Under the pieces are notes generated by a model, which was not told where the DNA came from, did no database searches, and was given only the letters and a program-made list of their open reading frames with translations. A program made the translations under genes and the position numbers. From Styela clava (taxonomy: Eukaryota; Chordata; Ascidiacea; Stolidobranchia; Styelidae): DNA of 64,000 nt. Shown piece after piece: positions 31,755 to 43,451 of the stretch (position 1 is its first letter; each line of letters begins with the position of its first letter). The stretch is taken from positions 2,108,001-2,172,000 of the forward strand of contig NC_135261.1 in the NCBI RefSeq assembly GCF_964204865.1. Reading direction: 5' to 3'.

Positions 31755-32344
31755 TGTGGCTGCAGGCATTTGATCCCTTCCTTAGTCTGTTGATGGAATG
31801 CTAGCAGACGAATCTAATAACAATTCAATGCAGCTTGACTCGTGTTTCAATATTTTAATAGCATGAAAATCCAGCTTCCACAGGACAAAGTCCAGAAATA
31901 ATGCAGTAATGTCATCAAACATGAAATATTGTGTTCCGGTTAAATGCTAATTGATAATTATAATGTTGAAACTGCGGTAACTGACATTGAATTCGGTGCT
32001 TCTCTGGCAGATTATTATAACAAACTGTGTAAACAAGAACATAACAATTAATTACCTTTTTGTCAAAACAATATGCAACTAAACTCAATACCAGTACCGG
32101 TACATATCCTAAGCTCATATTTATACATGCAGATTCAAACAACAAAATTTGACACTAGAATAATATTAATATAGCCATACACGTCTGAACTATACAAGGA
32201 CAGCACTAACTCGTGTTACAGGCCAGAGACAGGAAATGACATGTTTTCCAGAACATTCTAACTAAACGAAACATTCTAACTATGACGTCATACAATCTCG
32301 CCTGTCAATCATTAAAGACACTGCTGCAAACCGCTGCAGTAACA
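31755..32344 (-). repeat. BEL/Pao LTR 3 (5' LTR of locus 1)
   Basis: 590 bp. T at positions 17 and 81 and C at 518. It has a private A where the others read G (CAACTAAACTC). It is followed by TSD AGTAC at 32,345-32,349 and then hAT sequence TGTGTTTGATATTG. Confidence 0.93.
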
Positions 32345-32504
32345 AGTACTGTGTTTGATATTGTTCCGTTCTTAAACCGCCTCCGTTTATTTGAAGCTTT
32401 TAGTTATTCTTTTTAATTTCGCTTTGGTTCGGCTCAAATAGCCAAAGAAATACCAATTTTATTAACATTCCAAATATTTTACATTAATTTTCCGAAGATG
32501 GCAA

Positions 32505-33561
32505 GTGGCAACACGAACTGATGCTTCAAATCACAAAAACATGAAAATGTTTCAAGTCTGTGTTCAGTATTTTAGCTTGGACCATGGCACAGTTACTTAT
32601 ATTGTCGATTTCTTCGAGAATGCGGATGAAAATGCTGATGGAATGTTTACTTGTTTGAAAAACACTATGAACAATTTGCAACTGGATTGAAAAAGAGTTT
32701 CTTGTTTAAGTGCAGACAACGCAAATTGCAACTTTGGAGAAAAACATCCTCATTATATATACTAATGTTCGCACACTAAATGATGGTATTATTAAGGCTA
32801 ACTGCACTGCACACATTGTACACAATACATTGAAATTTGCTTTATGAAATTTGAATGTTGACATTGAAAATATTGTCTTGAAAATTTACAGTCATGTCTC
32901 AATGTCAGCAAAAAGGCGAGAAACTTATATAATTTTATATATTTGTAGAGACCGAATTTCATGAAATTCTGCGCCATGTACCTACTAGGTGGCTATCTCT
33001 GCACCCATGCATGGAAAGAATCTTACTTTCTTGGAAAGCTTCAACTTCTTATTTCTTGAGCAGACCAGCTGAACGTTCCAAACAATTACTTAAACTTCTT
33101 ATGATTGACAATGAGTCAACAGAAGTTCCTCAGCTTATTGAAATGAATTTAATATTCCCACAACATGTAATGGATATATTTAAATCAGCTGTTCAAGAAC
33201 TGGGAAAAATGAAACTTCAACAGCAGATGTTTTCATTATTCTCACTGAATTAAGAAATAGGTTAAAATCTCGATCTGATGAAGAATTTTTTGGGTATGAT
33301 GTTCACCACCTTCTTGCAAATGTGAGTTCTGCTGAAGCTCAAGAAGCAACTGAAGATTTTAGATTATTTCTCAACTCAGCAATAACGTATTTAGAAAAAA
33401 GATTTGACTTTGATGAAAATTCAACATTTGGAAAATTATCAAAATTATCTCTTTTGGATAATTCTTCTCCAAAATATCAGACACTTGTAAAAATTGTAGA
33501 GCATTTGAAGCTAAAAGACAAACTTAATTTGAATATGAATACAACAACTAATGAAAAGTGA
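32505..33561 (+). pseudogene. hAT transposase remnant (U2 copy)
   Basis: Three open pieces in a row (32,505-32,690; 33,011-33,253; 33,322-33,561) resemble the catalytic and C-terminal regions of hAT/ZBED transposases: CLSADNANCNFG, a CTAHIVHNTLKFA block, and HVPTRWLSLHPCMERILLSW. Stops and frameshifts separate them and no BED zinc finger is seen. A TGA near 32,690 is private to this copy; the copy at 54,892 reads on there. The remaining lesions are shared, so the gene was dead before the unit was duplicated. Confidence 0.8.
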
Positions 33562-34883
33562 GCTTTTAATAATATACTTCAACTTGAAAGACACGTGTCG
33601 TGAATTTTCGAAAAAAAATAAAACGTGACCCACAATTGCTGAAGTCAGCTAAGAGTCAGAACGAATATAACTTAAGGAATTATAAACTTATGCAACTGGA
33701 AAATTAGAGCTTGATTGGGTCAATGTTAAATAAAAATTAAATGAAAAACACATGAAAATTTTTTAATATATCTTTTTAGCTTGTATATAATTTGTATTTC
33801 TTTGTTTTATATTGTTCTTTCCTGCAAGTTACAAAATAAATGATGACGGTAATCTATGTCCTTTATTGAGACTTTTCATAGTTGGCAACCCGGCTCTATC
33901 TAAACTAGTGAAGTAAGTTGCACAGCGGTGGTATATCGGCTGCCTCCATTAAAAGAAATTTGTATTATATTTGAATAAAAAAAATGTTGTCATACTGCAT
34001 AACCGGGACATTTAGGTCAAGCCGACGGGACAACTTGCTAAAATTGGGACTGTCCCGGCTACACCGGGACGTATGGTAAGCCTACCTAGAATAACTTTCC
34101 CCTCCAGCAGATATGGAAGACCATGAGTGTACCCGGGACAACACTTTTTGAATGGACGGTTACATTAAGAGAGATTCGCTCAACAAGTACGAGATTCCGA
34201 TCTCTATGCCCGTGCTCGCTCACGAAGTGATGACTGGTAAATGTAAAATGGTTTGGTCTGCGATATGTTCAATGGTTTATATCGGTTTTACACTATGGCA
34301 ACCTTTAGCATTAAAAGAGCCATCCTTTCAATTGAACTCAAACCTAATCGAAACCGCAACATCTAGGCTACTCTATTCCAATGTCAGTGGATATTGAAAC
34401 TCCCTGAAAACGACTTATGATGCAATAATCTATTTCTTACTAAGAAATAGCCTAAAATGCAATACTTCAGTCTACGAAGAGATAAGAACTTGACAATGAA
34501 AAGAAAAAGTTTGTTTTGACAGATTTCAAATGCGACTTATTTTTACAGCTCTCGACTTATACTTTCGAAACCGCTGTGACGCGTAATTAGCGCATTTCGT
34601 TCTATACCTCCCTTTTTATTGAATCCCTGCAGCTTCTGACAAAGAACTAACGGCAAATAGCGGCATGCGGCTCCGTAGCCACTGGTTGTCGATAGCTATC
34701 TTAATTAAGGGATAAGAAAAAGGCTTAAAATCCAATTCTACTCATTAACCTTAACAGGAGCGGTAGAGCCAAATTGAACAATTTAATATATGTAAAAGGT
34801 ACAATGTTCAGTCGCCTCACTTGGCACAACAAGGCAAATTTTGGAAAAGTGGGATTGAAATATAACCGTTAGGAAAAAGCGAG

Positions 34884-34956
34884 CGCCCGATAAGAGACTT
34901 GAACTCTTGACCGTTGAGTTAAAAGTCCAACGCTCTACTAACTGAGCCAACCGGGC
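34884..34956 (-). tRNA. variant tRNA-Lys(TTT)
   Basis: 73 nt. Acceptor GCCCGGT/ATCGGGC and anticodon loop CTTTTAA are intact. The T stem is AAGAG/CTCTT, a compensated G52-C62 to A52-T62 change. The 3' side of the anticodon stem reads CTCAA, leaving A31-C39 unpaired and a G-T wobble. The D loop reads AGTTAGTAGAG. TTTTT follows on minus. Confidence 0.85.
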
Positions 34957-35200
34957 GAACGATAACAACAAGTTCATGTATCCACGAATAACTTGTCCTA
35001 TGACTGGGAAAGGTTACCCAAATTTACCCAGAATAACATTCCCCCGCAGTAGATGAGCGTACACGGACAACACTTTTCTGAACGAATATTGACATTAAAG
35101 AGAGATTCGCCATTCCAGGTGCAATATTGGGGCTATTACAGTTTGGAAACGACAAATAGACTTTTGTGACATCACCCAGATTATTTTGAAAAACATTAAA

Positions 35201-35217
35201 CGTCCCTGGGTGGGCTC

Positions 35218-35268
<51 letters not shown>

Positions 35269-35274
35269 AGAGCA
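35201..35274 (-). tRNA. tRNA-Asn(GTT), damaged acceptor
   Basis: 74 nt with anticodon loop CTGTTAA, stem TTCGG/CCGAA, and B box GGTTCGAGCCC. Positions 1-2 read TG instead of GT, so the two terminal acceptor pairs are lost. The other four Asn copies have the intact GTCTCTG. TTTTT follows on minus. Confidence 0.85.
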
Positions 35275-35681
35275 AGGCCTTAAAACAGGCTGCACTGCAC
35301 CTAAGCTTCACGATGATAACTATTAATTGTATTCTGGTTGTGTCATTTGCGCGAACAAACTTTGTAGTTTTGCGAGAACTTTGGGCGCGGAGTATTTGTG
35401 TAAACCGTAAGTATTTGTGGTCAGCAATTTTTGCAGGAATGCATTTACTTATATGAGAAATCATTTTGAAAATGTATATTAAAGATAATAAACCTTTGTG
35501 CAAATAGATTTTCGCAAGAACGAAATTTTACAATTATAAAATTCAATGGAAAACCTTCTGGGAGAAGACCTTACTATCTGTTAGTTGGGGCTTTTGTGTG
35601 CTGGATATTTTTGAGGTTAGGCGCTAGACTTGACATTTTAGAACAGTGAGATTGAAACTACTACCGTTGAAAAAAAGCGAA

Positions 35682-35754
35682 CGCCCGATAAGGGACTTGA
35701 ACCCTTGACCGTTGGATTAAAAGTCCAACGCTCTGCCGACTGAGCTAACCGGGC
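35682..35754 (-). tRNA. tRNA-Lys(TTT)
   Basis: 73-nt standard Lys gene. The only difference from the consensus is C for T in the D loop (GTCGGCAGAG). All stems are paired. T7 follows. Confidence 0.95.
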
Positions 35755-36361
35755 TCACAATACAACAAATCAGATTTGAATCTGAATCCAACTTGCTACG
35801 TTTGTAATTCTCATTTCAATTTCCCAAAGAGCTAAAGAGGAAAAATGATGAGGCTGTTTATATGGAACTATGTTGCGCCTACAACACAGCACTCACGAAT
35901 TTTATTCACAATGAGGAATTTCATTTAAAATTTATTTATAAATTTTGCTTCCACTCAACACATTACTTCGTGATTGTTTACCTTAAATCAAGCTATCTCG
36001 GCAAATGTAAACAAATCCCAAACGATAAGATTAGCCTAGACGTGTCGGCTGAAAAAGCTTTATATTTGAACTCACCATGCTAGCAGTGTGTTTATGTTAC
36101 ACAAGTAAGACGACCGAATGATATACGTTGGTATTTTTTTTTATCTTTTTATACTTGTTCGTGTGTGTAAGATTGGTAAATTGGCACGTGTATTTTTTAC
36201 ATGTTTTGACTTTATTAAAAGCTTTACCGGTTTTACCAATAAATTTTGTGTTCATTGTTTGTGTAAGTTATTTTTTCGGGGAAATCAAACTAATTTTTAA
36301 CCTATTATATCCACGAATACCTTGAAAGGTCCATGGAAGGTTGCCCAAATTTACTTAGAAT

Positions 36362-37138
36362 TAGGCTTACCATATATCTGTGGCAAAAAAACGGGACAGT
36401 ACGGATTGGGCAAGCCAACCTTGGTTCGATTCCGAGGCTCAATATTAGTGAACTTTCTCCATATCCTTGTGGGCAGAATACGGGCGTCAAAATTAGCTTT
36501 TAATCTTATTAAAATATCCACTATTGGTTTTTGACTTCATTAAGGAAAATCGCTCTTTTACTCATTAGAATATTTTTTTTTCACCTTTTGATGATTCAGC
36601 CACAGTACGGTTGGATGTTAAATTAATGCATGGTGTTCATACTTCTTATCATACTATGGCATAACAGTTTCTATCTCTATCTTAGGGTTGCCAACCGTCC
36701 TTTATTTCAAAGGACAATCCTTTATTTAAGATTTTTGTCCTTGTCCTTTTTAAGATTATAATTGTCCTTTATTTTTTCCAATATCGATAGTTATAGTACT
36801 GTGATTGATATTGTTCCGTTGTTAAATCGCCTCCGTTTATTTGAAGCTTTTAATTATTCTTTTTTATTTAGCTTTGGTCCGGATCAAATAGCCAAAGAAA
36901 TACCAATTTTATTAACATTCCAAATATTTTACATTAATTTTCCGAAGATGGCAAGTGGCAACACGAACTGATGCTTCAAATCACAAAAACATGAAAATGT
37001 TTCAAGTCTGTGTTCAGTATTTTAGCTTGGAACATGGCACAGTTACTTATATTGTCGATTTCTTCGAGAATGCGGATGGAAGTGCTGATGGAATGTTTAC
37101 TTGTTTGAAAGCACTATGAACAATTTGCAACTAGATTG
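36362..37138. mobile_element. truncated MITE with truncated hAT element in U3
   Basis: The MITE left end TAGGCTTACCATA is at 36,362. The hAT TSD CTCTATCT is at 36,675-36,682, followed by TAGGGTTGCC. No BEL/Pao insert is present: 36,792-36,815 reads through AGTACTGTGATTGATATTG, the empty site for both retrotransposon loci. The transposase remnant starts near 36,949 and the element is cut at 37,138. Confidence 0.88.
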
Positions 37139-37140
37139 GA

Positions 37141-38580
37141 TCACTGGATCACGATAGGAAAGAGATCGCCGACTTCAGCGACTTCGTTATCAGCGACGCA
37201 GATGCCATTTAGGGCTATCGTAATTTTTAATTTAGCAAGCCCTAGGACGTGATGGTGACGTCGTAGTGACGTAAATTTTGGATGTCATAGCTAGGTGGTG
37301 GGGGTTAGGTATAACTGGTCACGTGTAGTTTCGTACCTAATGTACTTCTAGTAGGCGTAGCATAACAATTTTTTGATATGTCAATCCTAACCCCCATCTG
37401 ACTACGACATCCAAAAATTACGTCACTACGACATCACAATCACGTCATAGAGCTTGCCAAATATACGTACGATCGCCCGGAAATGGCATCGGCGCCAACG
37501 ATAAAGAACTGACTAACGTCATCGATCTCTCTCCTATTGGGATCGTAGCGACTTTGGTAGCAACGAGAAAACGAGAGAAATAGCTGTTCGATTCAAGTGC
37601 AGTTTTAAGTATTCTGTGGCGTCTGCAGCTGCCTCAAAACCATGGCGGTATTTCCATACCATGGCCGCTATGGCCAAACCTATGGCGACTGACTTTTTAG
37701 CTGCCACAAACCAATGACGAGCTGCCGTTAGCGCGGCAGAAAATTCAAAACCAATGGCAGGTAAAATTTTGCTGCCGTAACCACGGCAGGTGGGCCGTAA
37801 AGACAGGGCTGTCCCTTATGATGACAAATATTGGGTAAGTTTTTCTTATGGATACAGTTTTGATGGATTTGGGGTTAGGGTTTAAGTAGATATAATTCCG
37901 CATGATCAATTGAAATCTGGTACATTATTTTGTGATTATACCGTAATACTGATACCGTAACTGAATACTGAATAGCGCTATAAAACCACGGCAGGAGCTG
38001 CCACGGTTCATTCGTGGCAAGAGCTGCCATGCAGTGGTAAATACTGCGCCTCGTTCAATCTCAGGTTTTCGTCTGCGCGTCTTGGATGGCAGTTTGTATA
38101 GTTTGAAGGGCTCTATTACGTCACTGTGACGTCGTAGTGATGTAATTTTTGGATGGCGTAGTCAGGTGGGGGTTAGGATTGACACATGAAACAATTGTCA
38201 TGCTACGCCCACTAGAAGTATGTTAGGTACCGGTACGAAACTACATAGGTACCGGTAAGACTCGGAATAACACATGCAAAATTCGTTACCTATGTATGCT
38301 ACGCCCACTGGCTGACTGGAAATGCTCTTGGTACCGGTACCGTATTTAACTATACTAGACCCGAGATAAGATAATCCAAACGTAGAGACAGCTGGGAAAA
38401 ATTCGTTCATCATACCGGTACGGTACCTAACTGATACCGGTACCGCTACCGGTACGGGGTACCGGTACGGGTTACGGGTACCGTACCGGTACCGGCCAGT
38501 TTTACGGTACCGGCACAGAAATATGAAAATCCTGACCTATGCTACCAAATAGCGTATTTATTTTTCTCTCCCGTAATGAT
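37141..38580. repeat. palindrome-rich foldback repeat block, copy 2 (duplicate of 15,144-16,676)
   Basis: From TCACTGGATCACGATAGG onward it follows 15,144 closely, including the CCATGG core, the inverted arms and GGTTAGGGTTTAAG. It lacks SINE copy 4 and carries an extra ACCGGT/GGTACC-rich stretch (about 38,215-38,515) made of short ACCGGTACC-like words. It leads directly into unit U4. Confidence 0.9.
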
Positions 38581-39066
38581 GTATAAATTATAGACACTTA
38601 GACTAAATATTTTGATATCAAATTAATCAAAGCTGGCATTCCATTTTAAACTTTTCCGTGGCAGAAAAATTTGACAACACGCAAAGCGAACAGACAGCAT
38701 ATTGAGTATAAGCTAAAAGCTTAAAGTGGTGAAATGCGAATTCTGGTTGTGTCATTTGCGCGAACAAACTTTGTAGTTTTGCGAGAACTTTGGGCGCGGA
38801 ATATTTGTGTAAACCGTAAATATTTGTGGTCAGCAATTTTTGCAGGAATGCATTAACCTATATGAGAAATCATTTTAAAAATGTATATTAAAGATAATAA
38901 ACCTTTGTGCAAATAGATTTTCGCAAGAACGAAATTTAACGATTATAAAACCTTACTATCTGTTAGTTGGGGCTTATCTTGTGCTGGATATTTTTGAGGT
39001 TAGGCGCTAGACTTTTAACATTTTAGAACAGTGAGATTGAAATTACTACCGTTTAAAAAAAGCGAG

Positions 39067-39139
39067 CGCCCGATAAGGGACTTGAACCCTTGACCGTTGG
39101 ATTAAAAGTCCAACGCTCTACCGACTGAGCTAACCGGGC
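39067..39139 (-). tRNA. tRNA-Lys(TTT)
   Basis: Standard 73-nt Lys gene identical to that at 19,686, all stems paired. T7 follows on minus. Confidence 0.97.
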
Positions 39140-39697
39140 TCACAATAACAACAAATCAGATTTGGATCTGAATCCAACTTGCTACGTTCACAATTCTCAT
39201 TTCAATTTCCCAAAGATCTAAAGAGGAAAAATGATGAAGCTGTTTGTATGGAACTATGTTACGCCTACAAGACAGCACTCACGAATTTTATTCACAATGA
39301 GGACTTTCATTTAAAATTTATTTATTAATTTTGCTTCCACTCAACACATTACTTCGTGATTGTTTAGAATAGCCTAGACGTGTCGGCTGAAAAAGCTTTA
39401 TATTTGAACACACCATGCTAGCGGTGTGATTATGTTACACAAGTTAGACGACCGAATGATATACGTTGGTATTTTTTTTTAATCTTTTTATACTTGTTCG
39501 TGTGTGTAAGATTGGTAAATTGGCACGTGTATTTTTTACATGTTTTGACTTTATTAAAAGCTTTACCAGTTTTGCCAATAAATTTTGTGTTCAGTGTTTG
39601 TGTAAGTTATTTTTTCGGGGAAATCAAACTAATTTTTTAATTATATCCACGAATAACTTGAAAGGTCCATGAAAGATTGCCCAAATTTACTCAGAAT

Positions 39698-40177
39698 TAG
39701 GCTTACCATATATCTGTGGCAAAAAAACGGGACAGTACGGATTGGGCAAGCCAACCTTTGTTCGATTCCGAGGCTCAATATTAGTGAACTTTTTCCATAC
39801 CCTTGTGGGCAGAATACGGGCCTCAAAATTAGCTTTTAATCATATTAAAATATCCACTATTAGTTTTTGACATCAATAAGGGAAATCGCTTTTTAACTCA
39901 TTAGAATATTTTTTTCACATTTTGATGATTCAGCGACAGTACGGTTGGATGTTAAATTATTGCATGGTGTTCGTACTTCTTATCATACTATGGCATAACA
40001 GTTTCTATCTCTATCTAAACTAGTGGAGTAAGTTGCACAGCGGTGGTATATTGGCTGCCTCCATTAAAAGAAATTTGTATTATCATTAAATAAAAAATGT
40101 TGTCATAGTGCATAATTGAGACATTTAGGTCAAGCGGGCGGGACAACTTGCTAAAATCGGGACGTATGGTAAGCCTA
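39698..40177. mobile_element. unfilled 480-bp MITE (level 1) in U4
   Basis: Ends TAGGCTTACCATA and TATGGTAAGCCTA. Flanks CTCAGAAT and CCTAGAAT. The internal sequence TCTATCTCTATCTAAACTAG near 40,009 is the uninterrupted target of both hAT insertions seen in other units. Confidence 0.82.
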
Positions 40178-40958
40178 CCTAGAATAACTTTCCCCTCCAG
40201 CAGATATGGAAGACCATGAGTGTACCCGGGACAACACTTTTTGAATGAACGGTTACATTAAGAGAGATTCTCTTAACAAGTACGAGATTCCGATCTCTAT
40301 GCCCGTGCTCGCTCACGAAGTCTGGTAGATGTAAAATGGTTTGGTCTGCGATGTGTTCAATGATTTATATCGGTTTTACACTATGGCAACCTTTAGCATT
40401 AAAAGAGCATCCTTTCAATTGAACTCAAACCTAATCGAAACCGCAACATCTATTCCAATGTCAGTGGATATTGAAATTCCCGGAAAACGACTTATGATGC
40501 AATAATCTATTTCTTACTAAGAAATAGCCTAAAATGCAATACTTCAGTCTACGAAGAGATAAGAACTTGACAATGAAAAGAAAAAGTGTGTTTTGACATA
40601 TTTCAAATGCGAATCATTTTTACAGCTCGCGACTTATACTTTCGAAACCGCTGTGACGCGTAATTAGCGTATTTCGTCCTATACCTCCCTTTTCATTGAA
40701 TCCCTGCAGCTTTTGACAAAAAACTAGGGCAAATAGCGGCATGCGGCTCCGGAGCCACTGGTTGCCGATAGCTATCTTAACTAAGGGACAAGAAAAAGGC
40801 TTAAATCCAATTCTACCCATTAAACTTAACAGGAACGGTAGAGCCAACTTGAACAATTTAATATATGTAAAAGGTACAATGTTCAGTCGCGTCACTTGGC
40901 ACAACAAGGCAAATTTTGGAACAGTGGAATTGAAATATACCCGTTAGGAAAAAGCGAG

Positions 40959-41031
40959 CGCCCGATAAGAGACTTGAACTCTTGACCGTTGAGTTAAAAG
41001 TCCAACGCTCTACTAACTGAGCTAACCGGGC
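40959..41031 (-). tRNA. variant tRNA-Lys(TTT)
   Basis: 73 nt with the same compensated T stem AAGAG/CTCTT and altered anticodon stem as at 34,884, but with D stem GCTC as in the standard genes. Acceptor intact. TTTTT follows on minus. Confidence 0.88.
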
Positions 41032-41275
41032 GAACGGTAGCAACAAGTCCATGTATCCACGAATAACTCGTCCTATGACTGGGAAAGGTTCCCCAAATTT
41101 ACCCAGAATAATATTCCCCCGCAGTAGATGAGCGTACACGGACAACACTTTTCTGAACGAACATTGACATTAAAGAGAGATTCGCCATTCCAGGTGCAAT
41201 ATTGGGGCTTTTACAGTTTGGCAACGACAAATAGACTTTTGTGACATCACCCAGATTATTTTGAAAAACAATAAA

Positions 41276-41292
41276 CGTCCCTGGGTGGGCTC

Positions 41293-41343
<51 letters not shown>

Positions 41344-41349
41344 AGAGAC
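41276..41349 (-). tRNA. tRNA-Asn(GTT)
   Basis: 74 nt. Acceptor GTCTCTG/CAGGGAC with one T-G pair, anticodon loop CTGTTAA, T arm with GGTTCGAGCCC. It is intact and is followed by TTTTT on minus about 13 nt away. Confidence 0.97.
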
Positions 41350-42506
41350 GAGGCATTAAACCGGGTTGCTCCTAAGGTTTACGATGATAACGATTAATTG
41401 TATTTACCTCCTGATAACCAAAGTTAGTGGCCCAGCCTTCTTGAAGAAATTTATCTCTTTGCCTATTTAGAAACTCTTTGTTCGTCCCTTACTATGGAAG
41501 TAAGAATTAGGCTGTAACAGATTGCCTACTCGTATTACTTCGTTTTGGCTTTCGTGTCCCTATATTTGCGCATTGCTCTCCTCTTAATTAAACTAACGTC
41601 AATAATATAGTAACAAAACTAGGAACTTCAGCTGAAAATTTCAAAGCAATTGGTCCAGTAGTTAATATAAAAGCGGTTTGGCACAACAACAAAAAGAAAA
41701 TACAAAATGAACAAACGATCCATCGCCTTTTTGTGTCCAATAAATCTCAACAATGCAACGAAAGACAGTGAAACTTAGTTTATATTGATCTAAAATTGTC
41801 CGGGTGACAAAATTCTATTTGTCGTTGTCGAGCTATCAGAGCCCAATATTGCACCTCGAATAGCGAATCTCTCTTAATGTAACCGTTTATTCAAAATATC
41901 GCACACGTTGGCAGCACCTTAAAAGTGTTCTCCGGGTGAGGTTCTTTCTGGTTGTTTCCCCGAGCATTGATTTCCTTATTTATGTCTGTAACAATGACCA
42001 ATTGGGAATACGTCAACAATGACGTAACAATTGCAATTTATGTAGCCGCTCGGACACTTCTTTAGTTCAGACAGATATTGATGCATATGTGTAAGTATTG
42101 CTTTCTTATATTGATTTTGAGTTTAATTTGTCAGTTTTCAGCAGTGTTTCCGAAAATGAGTTGTAAGTTAAATAACCTAATTACAATTAGGTCTTTTGAG
42201 CAGCTTTAGTTTTGTTGAAATATATTCAAAAATTAGTCCTAGAAAAGCTGTGATTTAAAAAAAATATGATGAACATGTAAACTAGTTCGCAAGCGCCAAC
42301 TCTCCTAAACCCTTTTAAAATAAGCATCAAAATTTTGCAATGGTAAAGTAGGTGTAAAATTTCAAGGGTCAAGGAAACACCCATGTCTTTCCATAACTGT
42401 TGGAGGGGACGGTTATTTTAGGCGAATTCAGTAAACCATTCACGGACATGGGCCAAGGAATAGTTCACCGGTTATTTGTCGATACATAAACCTGGGGCTG
42501 CTGCGG

Positions 42507-42579
42507 GCCCGGTTAGCTCAGTCGGTAGAGCGTTGGACTTTTAATCCAACGGTCAAGGGTTCAAGTCCCTTATCGGGCG
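42507..42579 (+). tRNA. tRNA-Lys(TTT)
   Basis: Mature sequence is identical to the standard minus-strand Lys genes, all stems paired. TTTT follows within 10 nt. Its 5' flank is an inverted relative of the flank of the variant Lys gene. Confidence 0.97.
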
Positions 42580-43378
42580 TTGTCTTTTCCCTCGACGATC
42601 TTATTTCAATCTCACTGGTCGTAAAATACTAATAAGGAAATTGAGATAAAAAAAAGAACAACAACGGCATTATAACGAAACGATCCAAAGGTCGTCCACT
42701 TGTCCAATAAAAGTTATATACAACACTTCAACCACTTTTTGAGTACTCAAAAGGAAAATCGATTTGTTCCATTAGTCACAGATAGGAGTGATTTTTCTCG
42801 GCAATAACTATCATCCCAAACAAGCACGGGATTTCTCTCTATATCATGCTCTCTTTATCTATATCATGATAAATTATAGACATTTAGGCTAAATATTTTG
42901 ATATCAAATTAATCAAAGCTGGCATTCCATTTTAAACTTTTCCGTGGCAGAAAAATTTGACAACACGCAAAGCGAACAGACAGCATATTGAGCATAAGCT
43001 AAAAGCTTAAAGTGGTGAAATGCGAATTCTGGTTGTGTCATTTGCGCGAACAAACTTTGTAGTTTTGCGAGAACTTTGTGCGCGGAATATTTGTGTAAAC
43101 CGTAAATATTTGTGGTCAGCAATTTTTGCAGGAATGCATTAACCTATATGAGAAATCATTTTAAAAATGTATATTAAAGATAATAAACCTTTATGCAAAT
43201 AGATTTTCGCAAGAACGAAATTTTACGATTATAAAATTCAATGGAAAACCTTCTGGGAGAAGACCTTACTATCTGTTAGTTGTGGTTTTTGTGTGCTGGA
43301 TATTTTTGAGGTTAGGCGCTGGACCTTTTATATTTTAGAACAGTGAGATTGAAACTACTGCCGTTGAAAAAAAGCGAG

Positions 43379-43451
43379 CGCCCGATAAGGGACTTGAACC
43401 CTTGACCGTTGGATTAAAAGTCCAACGCTCTACCGACTGAGCTAACCGGGC
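43379..43451 (-). tRNA. tRNA-Lys(TTT)
   Basis: Standard 73-nt Lys gene, all stems paired, T7 follows on minus. Confidence 0.97.

Larger units (their letters stand above)
20802..32344 (-). mobile_element. BEL/Pao retrotransposon, tandem form LTR-internal-LTR-internal-LTR
   Basis: Three LTRs of 590 bp (20,802-21,391; 26,325-26,914; 31,755-32,344) enclose two internal regions, all reading on minus. A single 5-bp TSD AGTAC flanks the whole structure (20,797-20,801 and 32,345-32,349), so it is one integration, later enlarged. Each internal region has a gag frame and a pol frame with protease, reverse transcriptase and RNase H but no integrase. No convincing tRNA primer-binding site was found beside the 5' LTR. 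Confidence 0.93.
20685..33893. mobile_element. hAT transposon (level 2), interrupted by BEL/Pao, TSD CTCTATCT
   Basis: TIRs are TAGGGTTGCCAAC on the left and GTTGGCAACCCGG on the right; the outermost two bases do not match. The 8-bp TSD CTCTATCT is present at 20,677-20,684 and 33,894-33,901. Units U4 and U5 keep the uninterrupted target. Without the retrotransposon the element is about 1.66 kb and holds a broken transposase gene (32,505-33,561). Confidence 0.88.
20367..34084. mobile_element. MITE (level 1 of the nest) in U2, interrupted by hAT and BEL/Pao
   Basis: Left end TAGGCTTACCATA; right end TATGGTAAGCCTA. Flanks are CTCAAAAT and CCTAGAAT, which resemble CCCAGAAT in U6. Unfilled copies in U4 and U5 are about 480-488 bp, so nearly all of this span is later insertion. 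The 8-bp TSD and TIR suggest an hAT-type origin. Confidence 0.8.
19169..35330. repeat. tRNA array unit U2 (16 kb, expanded by nested transposons)
   Basis: Order is tRNA-Lys (minus), MITE carrying hAT carrying a double BEL/Pao element, variant tRNA-Lys (minus), tRNA-Asn (minus). The unit is fused to U3 by a deletion: after the Asn gene the sequence TAACTATTAATTGTATT runs straight into CTGGTTGTGTCATTTGCGCG, so the plus-strand tRNA-Lys and its spacer are missing. Confidence 0.85.
35331..37140. repeat. tRNA array unit U3 (truncated at both ends)
   Basis: Starts mid-unit at the fusion with U2, keeps one tRNA-Lys (minus), the left end of the MITE (36,362) and the left end of the hAT (36,683). It stops inside the hAT pseudogene at about 37,138, where sequence from the array's left border (15,144) resumes. 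Confidence 0.85.
38581..42867. repeat. tRNA array unit U4 (4.3 kb, most complete simple unit)
   Basis: Order is tRNA-Lys (minus), unfilled MITE, variant tRNA-Lys (minus), tRNA-Asn (minus), tRNA-Lys (plus). There is no hAT or retrotransposon insert. Spacers hold no supported gene. The short open frames (for example 39,466-39,672 and 40,620-41,148) recur with frameshifts in other units. Confidence 0.88.
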
